Below, one piece after another: positions 24,932 through 36,320 of a stretch of 64,000 nt of DNA. Within the stretch, counting starts at the first letter, position 1; each line of letters opens with the position of its first letter. The position numbers and the translations under genes are program-made. This DNA is from Serpula lacrymans var. lacrymans S7.9 (Eukaryota > Basidiomycota > Agaricomycetes > Boletales > Serpulaceae): the NCBI RefSeq assembly GCF_000218685.1, contig NW_006763290.1, positions 2,322,792 to 2,386,791 of the forward strand. The letters run 5' to 3'. The notes beneath the pieces are model-generated. The model did not search any database, was not told the DNA's origin, and worked only from the letters and a program-made list of their open reading frames with translations.

Positions 24932-25405
24932 ATGGGGCACATTTACTCTTACAAGGCTGATCGACCCCTACCACTTTTGTTTGGCGTTCAGGTCGATCAT
25001 CTGAGCGGTTTGGACCGCCTCCCTTTCATCGACATAGAAGAAAGCCTTCATCCAGTGTACTGCCACACAGCTTATGATTGCATTGTGACTATAGGCCGCT
25101 ACAAGTTCCTTGTATGCGGATATTACAATCCAGATATTCCTCAAAATAGATCACTTCAAAAGCTTGCCCCCAATTTTATTTGGTGGGGCGAGATTGTTGT
25201 CTTGTACATGGGAATTCAGGTTCCTTTCCTTGCACACAGACATTGTGGCGCATCAATTGTACGCCGGGCAGTCGCAATGTAAGCACACGAGTGCTTTGAC
25301 TATACCCTCTGATCATGACTCACGAGGACCGACAGATATATGGGTGATTACTTAACAGCTCTCAACCTCAACAAACCTCCTTCTTCAAGCATCGAGGATA
25401 GCAGC
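24932..25405 (+). CDS. unknown conserved-looking fungal protein
   Basis: Starts at ATG 24932 (MGHIYSYKADRPLPLLFGVQ). Exon 1 runs to 25278, followed by a 48-nt intron 25279-25326 (GTAAGC..GAG acceptor). Exon 2 is 25327-25405 and adds MTDRYMGDYLTALNLNKPP. A GTAAGT donor at 25406 may lead to a short last exon from 25448. Features include HPVYCHTAYDCIVTIG, FLVCGYYNPDIPQNRSLQKLAP and WWGEIVVLYMGIQVPFLAH, with no signal peptide or catalytic motif I know. The open frame has no breaks and the phases match, so this may be a live gene. An upstream exon in the same frame back to 24743 is possible. Confidence 0.5.
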
Positions 25406-25552
25406 GTAAGTGTCTACAATGTGTGCCTAATGCTATGCTTACCCTAGCCAGATCTAGTCTCGTCAACTCATGCATGCACATCCGGTTTTAAAAATTGTAT
25501 ATTTTGTACCCATAGATTTTATGCAGAAGTATGTGTCAGTTACATGTACAAA

Positions 25553-26849
25553 TTATTCAACTATGTCTGCAGGCATTGATGCTGCTCGTTGGCTCATACC
25601 TCGCTTCTTCATGTCATCCTTTCTATAATCATCACCGATGTTTTGTTTTTCTAAATGATTATAAACATTTTTTGTGCTCTTCAAGATCCAGCTGGGGGTC
25701 TCATCTACCGGTTGCACTCGAAGAACACGTAGAGAGTTCAGTGGATGCACAATAGTGAGACTGTTCATCAAGTATTGAGCAGTGATAGACAACCATCCAT
25801 CTTCGAGCCGTAACCAAACTTGTTTGGACTTATCAAGTAAGTTCTCATGGATATAGATATCAGAAACACCAACTCGCAGGCGACTGGATGGTGCGGAGAT
25901 TGGCCCTTGAGATGATGATTTAAACCAACACGTTGACCCAGAATCTTGCTTTGATTTGAAGGGGCGCTCGTTACAAACCGGTAAGTCGGGACGACCATCT
26001 CGTGCATGTTTTGGACTATACATATACAGGTTCAGAAAAGGAGCACTAGCATCAGAACATTGAGCACGCTCGACCAGCCGCTTATGTGTACGTACAATGT
26101 ATTGACATCATGTGGTCTTGGCATCTTCTGCACCTCGGGAGCAGCTACTGAAACTAAAACCAGCTCATCTACAAGAGCTTGGCGAATGACAGGTGACGTT
26201 GTTTTTTCAACATGAAAACCTGAAGGTGTACTATCCGTACAAAAGCCAATCAGATTACAGGAGGAATGAGGGAAGAGAGTTTTGTACCTGTCGGCCTGTT
26301 CATGCGATGAGGTATTTCCCGCGTCTATACCATCACTTTGCTGAAGGACACGCGGTGGCCTTGCCTGGTATCTGGTAGATCTAAAGTAATGATATTGGGT
26401 TGGATCCGGAGGAGAAGAAAGGGGACCTCGTACGTTGGTTCGAATTCCTGCGTGACGGATATTTTACTCATTGATGTAGCTAGGTCTGTATCATCACTAC
26501 CCTGGCAGTCTTACACTGATGTTGATTTGGCTTTGCCAGAAGAGGTGGGCGAGGGTGAAGATGGAATCCCAGGCCTAGATATAAATGCGTTTTATCAGTA
26601 TGATCACTTGTATGATCGTATAATGAGACTTCCCCAATGTTTTCATTTTCTTCTGAGCTGGAATCAGAGTATGTGGTAGGAATGTGATATATGACCCTGC
26701 AAGGCTAAGCGAACTTCGTGAGCATTGATCAGATCGGACACTGATCAGCATACATACATCGTCCTCGGCCAGAACAAACTCCTTCTGAGCACTTGAAATC
26801 AACGGTAAAGTACGACGATTAGGAGCTAAGCCGGTGGGAGTGACGGGCA
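25553..26849 (-). CDS. unknown spliced gene
   Basis: Proposed start 26849 (MPVTPTGLAPNRRTL). Exon 1 26849-26758, 53-nt intron 26757-26705, exon 2 from 26704 (acidic, SDSSSEENENIGEV). A Pro/Ser-rich exon ends at 26289. A 58-nt intron (26288-26231) is followed by exon 26230-26096 (GFHVEKTTSPVIRQALVDEL), a 50-nt intron (26095-26046) and a last exon 26045-25553 (YMYSPKHARDGRPDLP, RLRVGVSDIYIHENLL, VWLRLEDGWLSITAQYL). Phases agree for the last two introns; the join between exon 2 and the Pro/Ser-rich exon was not resolved. I do not recognise the family. A related fragment lies at 23991-24254. Confidence 0.45.
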
Positions 26850-27660
26850 TTGTTGTACAACCACTGGGCCAGATTTATAAGCTGACAGCAAAGAGCAGGC
26901 GGACTCGAGCTTGTCCAAGTTTTGCAGAGCTTGGCCGCTTCTGAAAACAGCCTCATCAGAGTACGCCCGCAACGAGGAACACTTGTAAACATATGGTTTG
27001 GCTGCCACTTTGAAAATGATTGATGACCAGATATGGGTTATGAGTTGGTAAAGAAAGCCTCGAGGCATTGCACTACATCGAGAGAAACCTCAATGAGGAA
27101 GATATTGATGGAGTACATAAAACGGCGGGCTGACAGACAGTGGGAAAATGGGAAGGAAAATGTAGATCTAGATGCATAGACTATCTAAATGCCATGTGGC
27201 ATCAAGTGGGTAGATGGATATCAAAGGAGGATAAGAGTATAAACGTGGGAGGAGAGCAAGTAAAACTTAGAACATAGGTTGTGGGTGACGTTGTGTGATA
27301 TCTTTAAAGGCGGCAGAGCGCAGAGATGATTAGGGTTGAGATAATTGAATCTGAAGGAGGAGAAAACAAGAAAGGAAGTTTGTGTGGGTAAAAGGAGGAG
27401 AGCTGGAGTCGGCAGAGGAAGCCTTCTTTGAGGGGTGGATATGGTGGAGGAAAGAAGGAAGAGGATGTTGATGAAGTAGTGGATGATCGTGACGGTATCG
27501 ATGAGAGGCAATGTGGAAATTGATGTATTATAGACAGCTGAGCAAAGAAATAAGGATCAATACAATGACTCATGTACCATAATGATTTTAATTACATACA
27601 CCAGACTAGCATAGACATCACATACACATTCCTATCTTACATATCACCTGGTCATGAATC
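26850..27660. other. no gene recognised
   Basis: A minus-strand open frame at 26826-27068 (MPRGFLYQLITHIW) has protein-like composition but no family or splice link. 27221-27573 is purine-rich on the plus strand and gives only low-complexity Ser/Pro/Leu frames on the minus strand. Confidence 0.35.
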
Positions 27661-27751
27661 AAGACATATCTGTGATATTTGACGTCAACAACCTGAACAA
27701 GGTGATGCGGGGTTGAATGGAAAATCATATACAATATTAATATAATAGTGC

Positions 27752-30581
27752 TTACTGTAATATTTGAGGATCGTGGCTGAAATCGTATTCCTCCTCCAAA
27801 GGATGGATTATGAACCGTCTGTTGGTATCGCTTTGCACGGAGAGCCACTTGTGGCAATAAGCATTGATGGGGAAACCAGGTACAAACATGTTGCTCGAAC
27901 TGTATTTCAACTGTGCGACTCGAAGGCGAGCCCACGCACCTCGTTTATCTTGGGCAATCTTGCGGTTGATGGCATGAATAGCGTCAAAGGCCCTTAACCA
28001 AGATGTAACAACGGAAGCTCGGAATTGAGGCTCCACAATCTTGAAATAGTTATGACCATTGAATTCATCGTCTGATTTGTCGCTCGACATTCCATCAGGT
28101 CCTAACTGTTGGAGTATCTTGACGTGACGGTCAAATGCACCTTGGAATGTACTGTCTGTGGCGACGTCTAGTCAACGGTGAAAAAGCTTCCCATTTGTTA
28201 AATAAACGGTCACTCATATTGTAAATAAATAAAGAACATACCGAATGCTTCCATTGCATACAATTTTCACGCACCACATGTAGCTTCTTCTCTTGACTAG
28301 ATTTAGACAGTCTTGCCCATTTTGCCTTAAGGCCCTTGACATGTGTATGAAACTGGCGCATGACGGTTTGCAGTGCCACATACGTTTTATCGATGCCGTG
28401 GAATGAAACACAGTCATCGGCAAATACGCGAGCTGCTGACTTGTTCCATGGGCTCCTAGGTCCAGAGACAGTGTCAATACAGAAGTGGTCGACAGTGCAG
28501 CAAGGAGGACAGTTGAGGCCTTTTTCAACGCTGGCTTTCCATGTTGTTGCAAAAAGTTTCAACTCCACTGTAGTTACCATTGAAGCGAGTTTGGACGTGC
28601 CAAGAAGCCTGTCGATATGAGATGCAACTGGACACTGTTACTAATGTTAGCATCCTTAACTATATAGCAAGAATACACATACAGCGATTCTTTTGGAGAG
28701 ATCTGGTCGGTGGACAGGATGCCTGGTAAGCTTATGATTCAGCTTTGAACGAAGAACGTCGAGACCAGAGGGGTCTTTGTGCATGGTGCAATCTACACCA
28801 ACAAGTGCCTCTTTGCACCCCTTGACTGACTGCTTGATCCCTTGAATGAGTTTAAACAGCTCCTGCATATCTGAACATGTCGGGGTAGACTCCCTTGCCA
28901 AATTGATTTCTCTTGGGGGACCTCTTTGGAATTGATCATCCTCCGCCTCTTGGTTACTCCCATCATTCTCATCATCGGTGTCCATATCCTTCTCCATATC
29001 CGCCTCCTCCTTCTGTATCTCCTTGTTGGCATCCATATCCTCCTCCGTATCTATCTCCTCCGTATCTATCTCCTCCCCCATCTTCATCTCCTTGTCATGG
29101 TCGGCCTCATTAGCATGGCTGGTGGGTTTACTTTGCGCAGTGGATTCATAGGGATTAGTATCGGGTTCACAGGGTGGTGCACCAAGGCCAGAGGCTGGCG
29201 TGTCATCTCGACAACCAGCAGGTATGGATCTTATGAGGGGGGGATAGCGATAACTACTAACAGTAGAAAATTCAGGGAAAGGAGGCTGCGGGGAGGGTGG
29301 TTGCTCGGGGATTGGCGATAGCACTTGATCTTTGCGATGTTCCACAGAACATTCAATGGGGAAAAATAGGGGGGTGCAAATAGTGGGGAATGAGTGATTG
29401 TATCTTTGAGGAGTGGGCGTTTTCTCGACGTTGCCGGGAGGTTGTTCTGTGCGTATTGATGAGCTAATAGTTGGCAGCAGTGTAGCAGATATTGTAGGAG
29501 GGGGTACTTTCTCCTTCGAAATATCTAGATAATCAATGGATCAATAGTTAACAGCTGACAGATAAGATGAGAAAAAAACGTACTGAATGCTGCGCGGAGG
29601 ATGGAGCTTTCAAGATGACCGGGGAGAAGATCTGTTTTCTGCTTGGGCTAATGGTCGGCTTGAGCGTAGCGGATGCTGTGGAAGGGGATAATTTCTCTTG
29701 CAATATGTGTCAATAAACTATGGTAGATACATCTTATAGAATGAAAGACCTACCGAATGTTGTGCGGAGGATAGGATCCAGCTGGTAATGCGAGTCTGCT
29801 GCAACAGCATGTTTGGAGAGGCGAGGTTTGGAAGACTGGCTGCGCAAAGATTCGGTGGGGGTTGGTTGCAAATGTACGTCTGACGGCTCACATGCACTTG
29901 GAGGAGGAGGGGTGGGATTTGGAGAGCCATGTGCAGAATACATCAGGTCCTCTGTAGAATTTGCAGCTTGAAATGCGGTCCCCAAGAAGTGATCTGGTTG
30001 ACGTTGATATAACTGTCAACTTGTAATTTCAGGAAATGACTGAAGACGAACTCACCAGCGGATCCTGCACGACTCTGAGATGGTACCAGTGTATCTTTGT
30101 GGCTAACTACTCTGACTACTTTACAGGTAAATATAAGCAAAACAATGTTGGATGTGCCTGCGGAATTGAAATTCACCAGATTTCCCTTTGTCCATGGAGC
30201 TTTCTCGCATTTCCTGACTTTGGTTTGCATCTAACATCATACAGTGAGTGTGAGCTAGATACGTGAACACTTGCACTTACGGAGTCCTGAGGTACTGTTG
30301 TCAGCGCCAGGAAAATGAGCCGTTTGATTTGTAGTATAAGCTTGAAGCGCTGCTGGATAGCATCGTGTACTACCTCTTGGGCGCCTGCGCCCATGGTCAA
30401 TAGATTCGGTACCGTTAGTTTTTGATTGGGATTTCTGAACACCCCGTCGCTGTCGTGACTCAGGATCCTGGCGGATGTTTGAGGTTTCCACTAAAATACA
30501 CTGATAAATAAAGTCATCCCATTGACAGGCAATATAGGAATTCTTACCACTTTTCTGGGACTGAGAACAAGTAAGAGGCAT
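27752..30581 (-). CDS. accessory protein divergent from Tnp2 transposase
   Basis: Multi-exon minus-strand gene starting at 30581 (MPLTCSQSQKS). N-terminal exons are Ser/Pro/Gln-rich (SNIRQDPESRQRRGV; SPNPTPPPPSACEPSD). Exon 29524-28679 contains the acidic tract EEIDTEEIDTEED. A 51-nt intron (28678-28628) precedes exon 28627-28262 (CPPCCTVDHFC, HGIDKTYVALQTVMRQFHTH). The last exon from 28167 has QQLGPDGMSSDKSDDEF, VTSWLRAFDAIHAINRK and EEEYDFSHDP and stops at 27752. GPDGMSSDES and a terminal D(F/L)SH-type motif are typical of the protein paired with Tnp2-like transposases in agaricomycetes, as I recall the family. It may help the transposase bind DNA, which is inference. Some exon phases (near 29580) are unresolved. 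Confidence 0.55.
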
Positions 30582-31225
30582 GTCTCTATAGATGTGAATT
30601 TATTGAATAGTCTGCGAGCTAAGGATGATCAGAAAGAAAGTACTTGCCAGAATACGTTGAGTTGTGATGAGTTGTGAATAAAGGATACATACGGGCGATA
30701 TAAAAATGAGACGCATGACGCATGTCAGTATTGAGACTCGTGGCCGGCATCAATAATCAGAAATCTGGCGCGTGTACCTTGCAACTGATCGTCTAACCAA
30801 CTAACCAAATCTCTTTACATGTGCTGGATCCGCTGGACGACATCTTCAAGTGATGGTCATGGATGTACGCGTGCCAACCCTACTAAGTCCATATGGTGAC
30901 CCTGACCCGATTTTGAAGCATCTTGACTTGAGGTGAACGTGAGCTCGGCTAATGCGTGGCTGGAAAAACGTGAAGGGGGCGAGGTAGCAGTATTACAACG
31001 ACGTGAGGCAGTCTCAGTCTCTGGCGTCCATTGATAAGGGGAGAACAAACAGATTGATTGCTGAGATTGAACTGGGTTAGAATATTAGCCACACTCACCC
31101 TGTCCTTGCAGCATTCGCGGACTTGCTGGACTGCGGCATCATCCCGGGCCCTCGGTCAATCCAGGTGTAGTACTACATCACGATTCAGCATTGTAGTGCT
31201 TAGCCTATCCCACAGGTCATTCGAC
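30582..31225. promoter_or_regulatory. divergent promoter region
   Basis: About 640 bp separate the start of the minus-strand accessory gene (30581) from the start of the plus-strand transposase (31226). No recognised gene lies between, so both promoters must be here or overlap. Specific elements were not identified; the assignment rests on the head-to-head layout. Confidence 0.4.
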
Positions 31226-34200
31226 ATGCCTCCTCGCAAGAAGTTCGTTATTTGTCAGTGCAAGTCCTACTGTAGGTCTTACAATCTGTCAACCAAACAA
31301 TTTGAGGGAGAGGGAAGACTTCAAAGTCGTTCCACCAGAGACAATCACGTCCGAGACGACTTGCGCCAAACTTCTTGTTTGAAAACCCACTCCAGTCCGC
31401 TTCATCAGGCCTCAGGACCATTTAACGATGAGGCTTTTTTAAATCAAATCTCACTCATTTGATTCTTTATCTCCGAGGTTCAGCTTTATGCGGCACTTCC
31501 TGTCACCCAACACACAGTGCCGTTCGTCTTTATACAAGTTCCTCGACTACATGGAACGTATGAACATCCACCGACAGCAAAATTAGTGTAACCAAATCAT
31601 GGCAAACATCGCTTGTGTCCAACACGTAGAACTAATGTCCCTCTTTTCACCAGGGAGAACCACTTGTGTGAAATTGCAGGCCTTATCCAATCTTTTGATT
31701 GTGCAGACGACGTAGAAGTTCTTAACAAACTCATTTACAAACAATTGTACTGGCTAAGTGAGGAGAAAGAAGCTCAATGGATGCAGCAGCAGATTGCCTG
31801 TGATCACCCCAATAATGTTGTCATTGGCACTGGTGCGTACTATTTGCCTTTCTGTGTACATACTTGTCCTTGAAATAGATAAATAGATATTTACTTTACT
31901 CCACGAGGACTTGAGAGCTCTCTTGCAAAAGCAGTGTCACTCTTATCCCTTATACTGGGTGACATTTTTTTCATGCCCCAGAGAGCCTTACGTGTACAGC
32001 TGGCAGGTATTCAAGATGCCCTCCGGGCAAACTATGCGCCAGAAAGGATCACAAGTCTCATTCCCAAAGACCCGCGCACCCCTTTGCATACAGTCCACCT
32101 TCATAATTCTTTGTGCACGTATCTATGCTGTCCCACCAGTCATCCCTGTGGTGCGGCTCTATGGGAGCCACGAGATTTCGGGAAACGTACACTGTACGTA
32201 CCTCGCCGTAAATACATCCATCACGATCTCAAATCTTGGGTTGGATGGCTCCTTTCTCGTCCAGGAATGGAGGATTTACTACAAAGCAATAGTAATCCAG
32301 CTGGCCCACCCTTTGATGGTGATTCGCCTATTGATGATGTCTGGCTTTCCAAAATGGTTCTTGATTTGAAAGACCCATCTGGAAGTCCTTTTCTTCCAGG
32401 ACCGCCTCAAGAACTATGGCTAGTCTTCAACCTTAGTGGAGATGGGTTCAACCCTTTTCACATGAAGACAGCTAAACAAATGGCTTTGACATTTGGCTTA
32501 TGGCTCGTTTTACTCAACCTGCCGTCCCATTTACGATTTCTTCCAGAGAATGTTTTCCCAGTTGGTTTCATTCCAGGGCCTCACCATCCATTGTTGGAGG
32601 ATATTAACTATGCACTACAACTACTAGTCAATGAACTGAAAGATTTCTGGCAGCCAGGCATTTTTCTCTCTCGAACCTACAAGCACCGCCACGGCAGGCT
32701 TGTCCTTGCCATGCTTTTGGCACTCATTTCTGACATGCTGGCAGCTCGCCAGATAGGTGGTTTTCCCGGCTCTGCGATAGCTCACTATTTTTGCACCCAC
32801 TGTGATCTCAACTACGATGACATTGAGGTATTGGACAAAAGTGAATGGCCTATGAAAGATGGGAAACACCACCGTTGTTGTGCTGAAAAGTGGAGAGATG
32901 CTAGGAGCAAAGAGGAAAGGAACTCATTACTAAAAGTGTACGGAGCACAATGGACAGCTCTGTTGGACTTACCATACTGGAATCCTGTTGTGTCAGCAAC
33001 CATAGAGTCCATGCATGCCCTGGATCTTGGTTTATTGCAACACCACTGCCGTACTTTATTCCAAATCGATACCACCAGCAACGGCGGGGATGGATCCACC
33101 CAAAACTACCACCCTGCAAAGGAAAAACGGGTGACCACTGACAGGGAGAAGCCATTAGTACGAAAGTGTCTAAAACTGATCGGAGAGAACTCACCGACCT
33201 TACAGGATGATCTCATGAGTATGACCCGAAGGGTTCTCTATTCCATTTGCGTCGACCTCACTATCCTTGGCCCTGGGCATAAGTTGATCGTCGGAACGAA
33301 GTGGATCTTGGTTCAAAACATATGTTTATGGGTGTGTCAGTCAAACTTTTGGCAGGTGGCCTGTGTGTGCTTATTGTGTGTACATCATAGCGACACCCCC
33401 CCAATTTTACAGATGCTCGTAGGAAAGCTCTCCAAGAGGCTGTCAAGATCTATAATGTGTCTTATAGGGGATCACAAGCTGATAAGGAGGAGTCCGACTC
33501 AGTTGTGGAAGATGACCTATCCGACACTGGTATATCCAAAGATTTTGTTGATGAATCTGACGATGCTGGCTCCATTGACATGGAGAATATTGGCCATGAG
33601 GATGTAAAGGAGGATGTTTGGCCCCCACCCAAGGAAAATAGACCTAAACAATCCAAACATTCACTCCCTACCGTAAATAACCTCACCAAAAACGATCTTC
33701 GCTTGGCAGCGCGGTATATTCGTCATTTAACTGATGATGATGATAATTTACCCAACGAGGCCCTTTATTGACAACTAACCACAAAAATTCTATCTTATAT
33801 CTCTGAGCTGATAGGAAATCACAGGCAGTATAACTCCAAGAGAGAACTTTTTGACAGTATCAAGTATCAAGTATCGGATCATTGGTATGTGTTCCGATTG
33901 TTTCGACACTTATTGGCTAATCATCTACTCATAGGTGAACGAGTCGGACGACCACAAAAACACCCTTTGTTCTTATGTACATGTCTCCTCGCCTCGTCAT
34001 GCTCTTGGAAAGGATGTGATGGCGGCTGTATGGGAAGATATGGAAAGTACCATATTGCCATCCTGGATCAGTTGTGCTCCTCCTGACTGGGGCACTACTA
34101 CACGTGGCAAACTCAAAGCTAATAACTGGCATACTATTTGCACAATCCATCTCCCTATCACCCTTATTCGGTTGTGGTGTAACAACATTGGTCGACGACG

Positions 34201-35240
34201 GGACATGCTTCAAAATTTTATGGATCTAGTCAGTGCTGTCCGAATTGCCAACGTGCAAGTGACTTCACGAAGTCAGATTCAAGCTTACAATAAGCATATA
34301 TTCTGCTACGTTGATGGGATAAAACGACTCTATCCCGACCAGCGACTCAGACCCAATCACCATGCGGCCCTCCATATGGGTGACATGATGGATTTGTTTG
34401 GTCCAGTCTATTCTCACAAAGCGCCGTTCTACGAGCGCTATATCCATGTTCTGCAACGTTTGAACACGAACAAAAAATTTGGTGCGTTCGGATGTACGTT
34501 ACAAGTCTAATTTGATCTGTTCAGCATTATGCGTTCTAGGTGAAATCGAGCAAACCTTTATGGAGACTATGTCTCGGTCATCCATTATTCGGGCTACACT
34601 GGCTGACAATCCAGAAGTACGCGCTTTATTGTTGGAAACAGTGCAGACTTTGGATAGTGTTGTACAAGAAGATGCATGTGGTATACATCTTGCATATCTG
34701 CTAGACCCTAATCAACCCAACAGCAGCGTCAATAACAGATCTGAGCCATGTTTTTTAGGAGACGACAAATATCACCTTCTAATGGATCTCCTTTAGTCTA
34801 CAGGCATCACTGACAGCTATACAACAAGACAGGTAGTCTCATTGGATCAATTATCTATCCGAGGAGTAAGATATGGGACAGAAAAATCTCGAGCATGGCA
34901 CGATAGCCATGTTATCTTTCTCGCACAACGCATAGAAGAGGTGCAATGGGCAGGCACCATTCAAACTATTTTTCGTCTTGATGTGCCTCTCCTACAACCA
35001 GAACAATCGGAACACAACAAGTTCTACGCGACAGTTCTCGAATATGGCCTAGTCGAGCCAAGTAAGGATCCATATTGAGTATATGGATTTGCTGCAGGTT
35101 ACATTTGCGATGCAAGGCCGATACGACAACACGTAATCAAGTTGCCACAAATAATTTGTCACTTTGCAAAAATGCCTATGGAGGTCGGGGGTCAGGACTT
35201 TATTCACGTCCTGCCATTGGACAGGGTATGCACATTTGTT
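31226..35240 (+). pseudogene. Tnp2-type (CACTA/EnSpm-like) transposase, nearly full length
   Basis: Start at 31226 (MPPRKKFVICQCKSYC, a Cys-rich N terminus usual for the family). Spliced blocks follow: SLIPKDPRTPLHTVHLH; DFGKRTLYVPRRKYIHHDL; WVGWLLSRPGMEDLL; LVFNLSGDGFNPFHMK; LNLPSHLRFLPENVFPVG; IPGPHHPLLEDINYAL; HRHGRLVLAMLLALISDMLA; LLDLPYWNPVVSATIESMHA with LGLLQHHCRTLF (to about 33065). The C-terminal half continues with an acidic linker, NNWHTICTIHLPITLI, RPNHHAALHMGDMMDLFGPV (34350-34410), and the tail HVLPLDR near 35205. Three stops interrupt it: TGA 33769-33771, TAG 34794-34796 and TGA 35076-35078 (PY-stop-VYG where the family has Arg). Each fits a C-to-T change. It would cut and move its element, but this copy is probably inactive. 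Best-preserved transposase in the window. Confidence 0.75.
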
Positions 35241-36320
35241 CTTGTATTGCGTCCAGTATTACTCACCAGGATTTTAGCTCATGCAATCGTTTGATGTGGA
35301 ATAATGTAACTGACAACAATGCTGCAAATATATTCATTTTGTTTGTATTTGTTGAATGTAGTTATGCACTGTCATTGAGAGATAACAAAGACCAAATTCC
35401 ATGAACACTCTCGGGGCAAACAGTCCAGTATTTTATTCGCCTTGAGGAAACATCAGATCCTTGAGTACACGGACAGAGAAGACCACCTACATCGTTATAT
35501 AGAACGGGACGAGAACAAAATGAGAACAATTTTTTGATGAAGATCTTGCTTGTTGCGATTATAAATGGGAGCACTGGTACACCGTACAGGGCAAGTATAG
35601 TAAGTGTAGATGAGAACACGTCAGACTTGGATCAGATTATCGAGGAAACAACGGCAGCCATGAAATCTGGGAAGACGGGTGGATGGTCACGGTGATCACG
35701 CAACTAGGCGAGGAATGGATGAACTTACCGCTGCAATCCAAATGCGCAGGTACATCATTTGTTGCCCTGGATGATAGAGAACCAATCAGATACCACACAA
35801 AGTAGAAAAATAGAAAAAAAAACTTACAGTTTTCAGTGCAGATCATTGACCAGGATGTCTAACAAAAGTGTCGTACAACGCAGCCTCAGCATCACAGTGT
35901 GTGACTAGTGTGACACTAGGTAAGTCTTCGATTGAAGCGCTGCTTTGATTGTAAATCAAACGTGCGATAAGATAAAACAAACAGTCCAGGGATATGTTTG
36001 GGGATTTTTTCTAATAAAAGGCTGCAGATAAATGAGAAAAATATATGGGAATATTTCAAAAATATTATTATCATAAAATCACTGATTCAATGGTGGAGAA
36101 TTTTATATTTAATTCTCTGATAATATTCTAAATATCTTCTCCATAAATATCATCATATTAAATATCAGCATTGAGTGTGATTTTTTTGACAATGTGCTGA
36201 TCAATTGCAAAGATTATATTGTGAGATGATAATGATTTTTTCCACTCTCAAAGCTGCAGACATAGGCAATATTGATTGGGAATTATATTTTGAAAATTAT
36301 CTATTTATTTCCCTAGGTCA
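35241..36320. other. AT-rich sequence, no gene recognised
   Basis: Follows the transposase. It contains a short perfect palindrome (CTAGTGTGACACTAG, 35903-35917) and, at 36040-36170, AT-rich stretches with several small inverted repeats. This should hold the right end of the Tnp2 element, but no match to a left terminus was established. Confidence 0.4.

Noticed and set aside
28913..29321. Plus-strand frames rich in Ser/Pro or Leu/Ile
   Set aside because: Antisense of the acidic exon of the accessory gene.
22281..36316. Helitron termini (A|TC at left and CTAG at right)
   Set aside because: CTAG at 36313-36316 is followed by G rather than T, no stem lies just before it, and joining there breaks the copia frame. 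No RepHel domain was seen.
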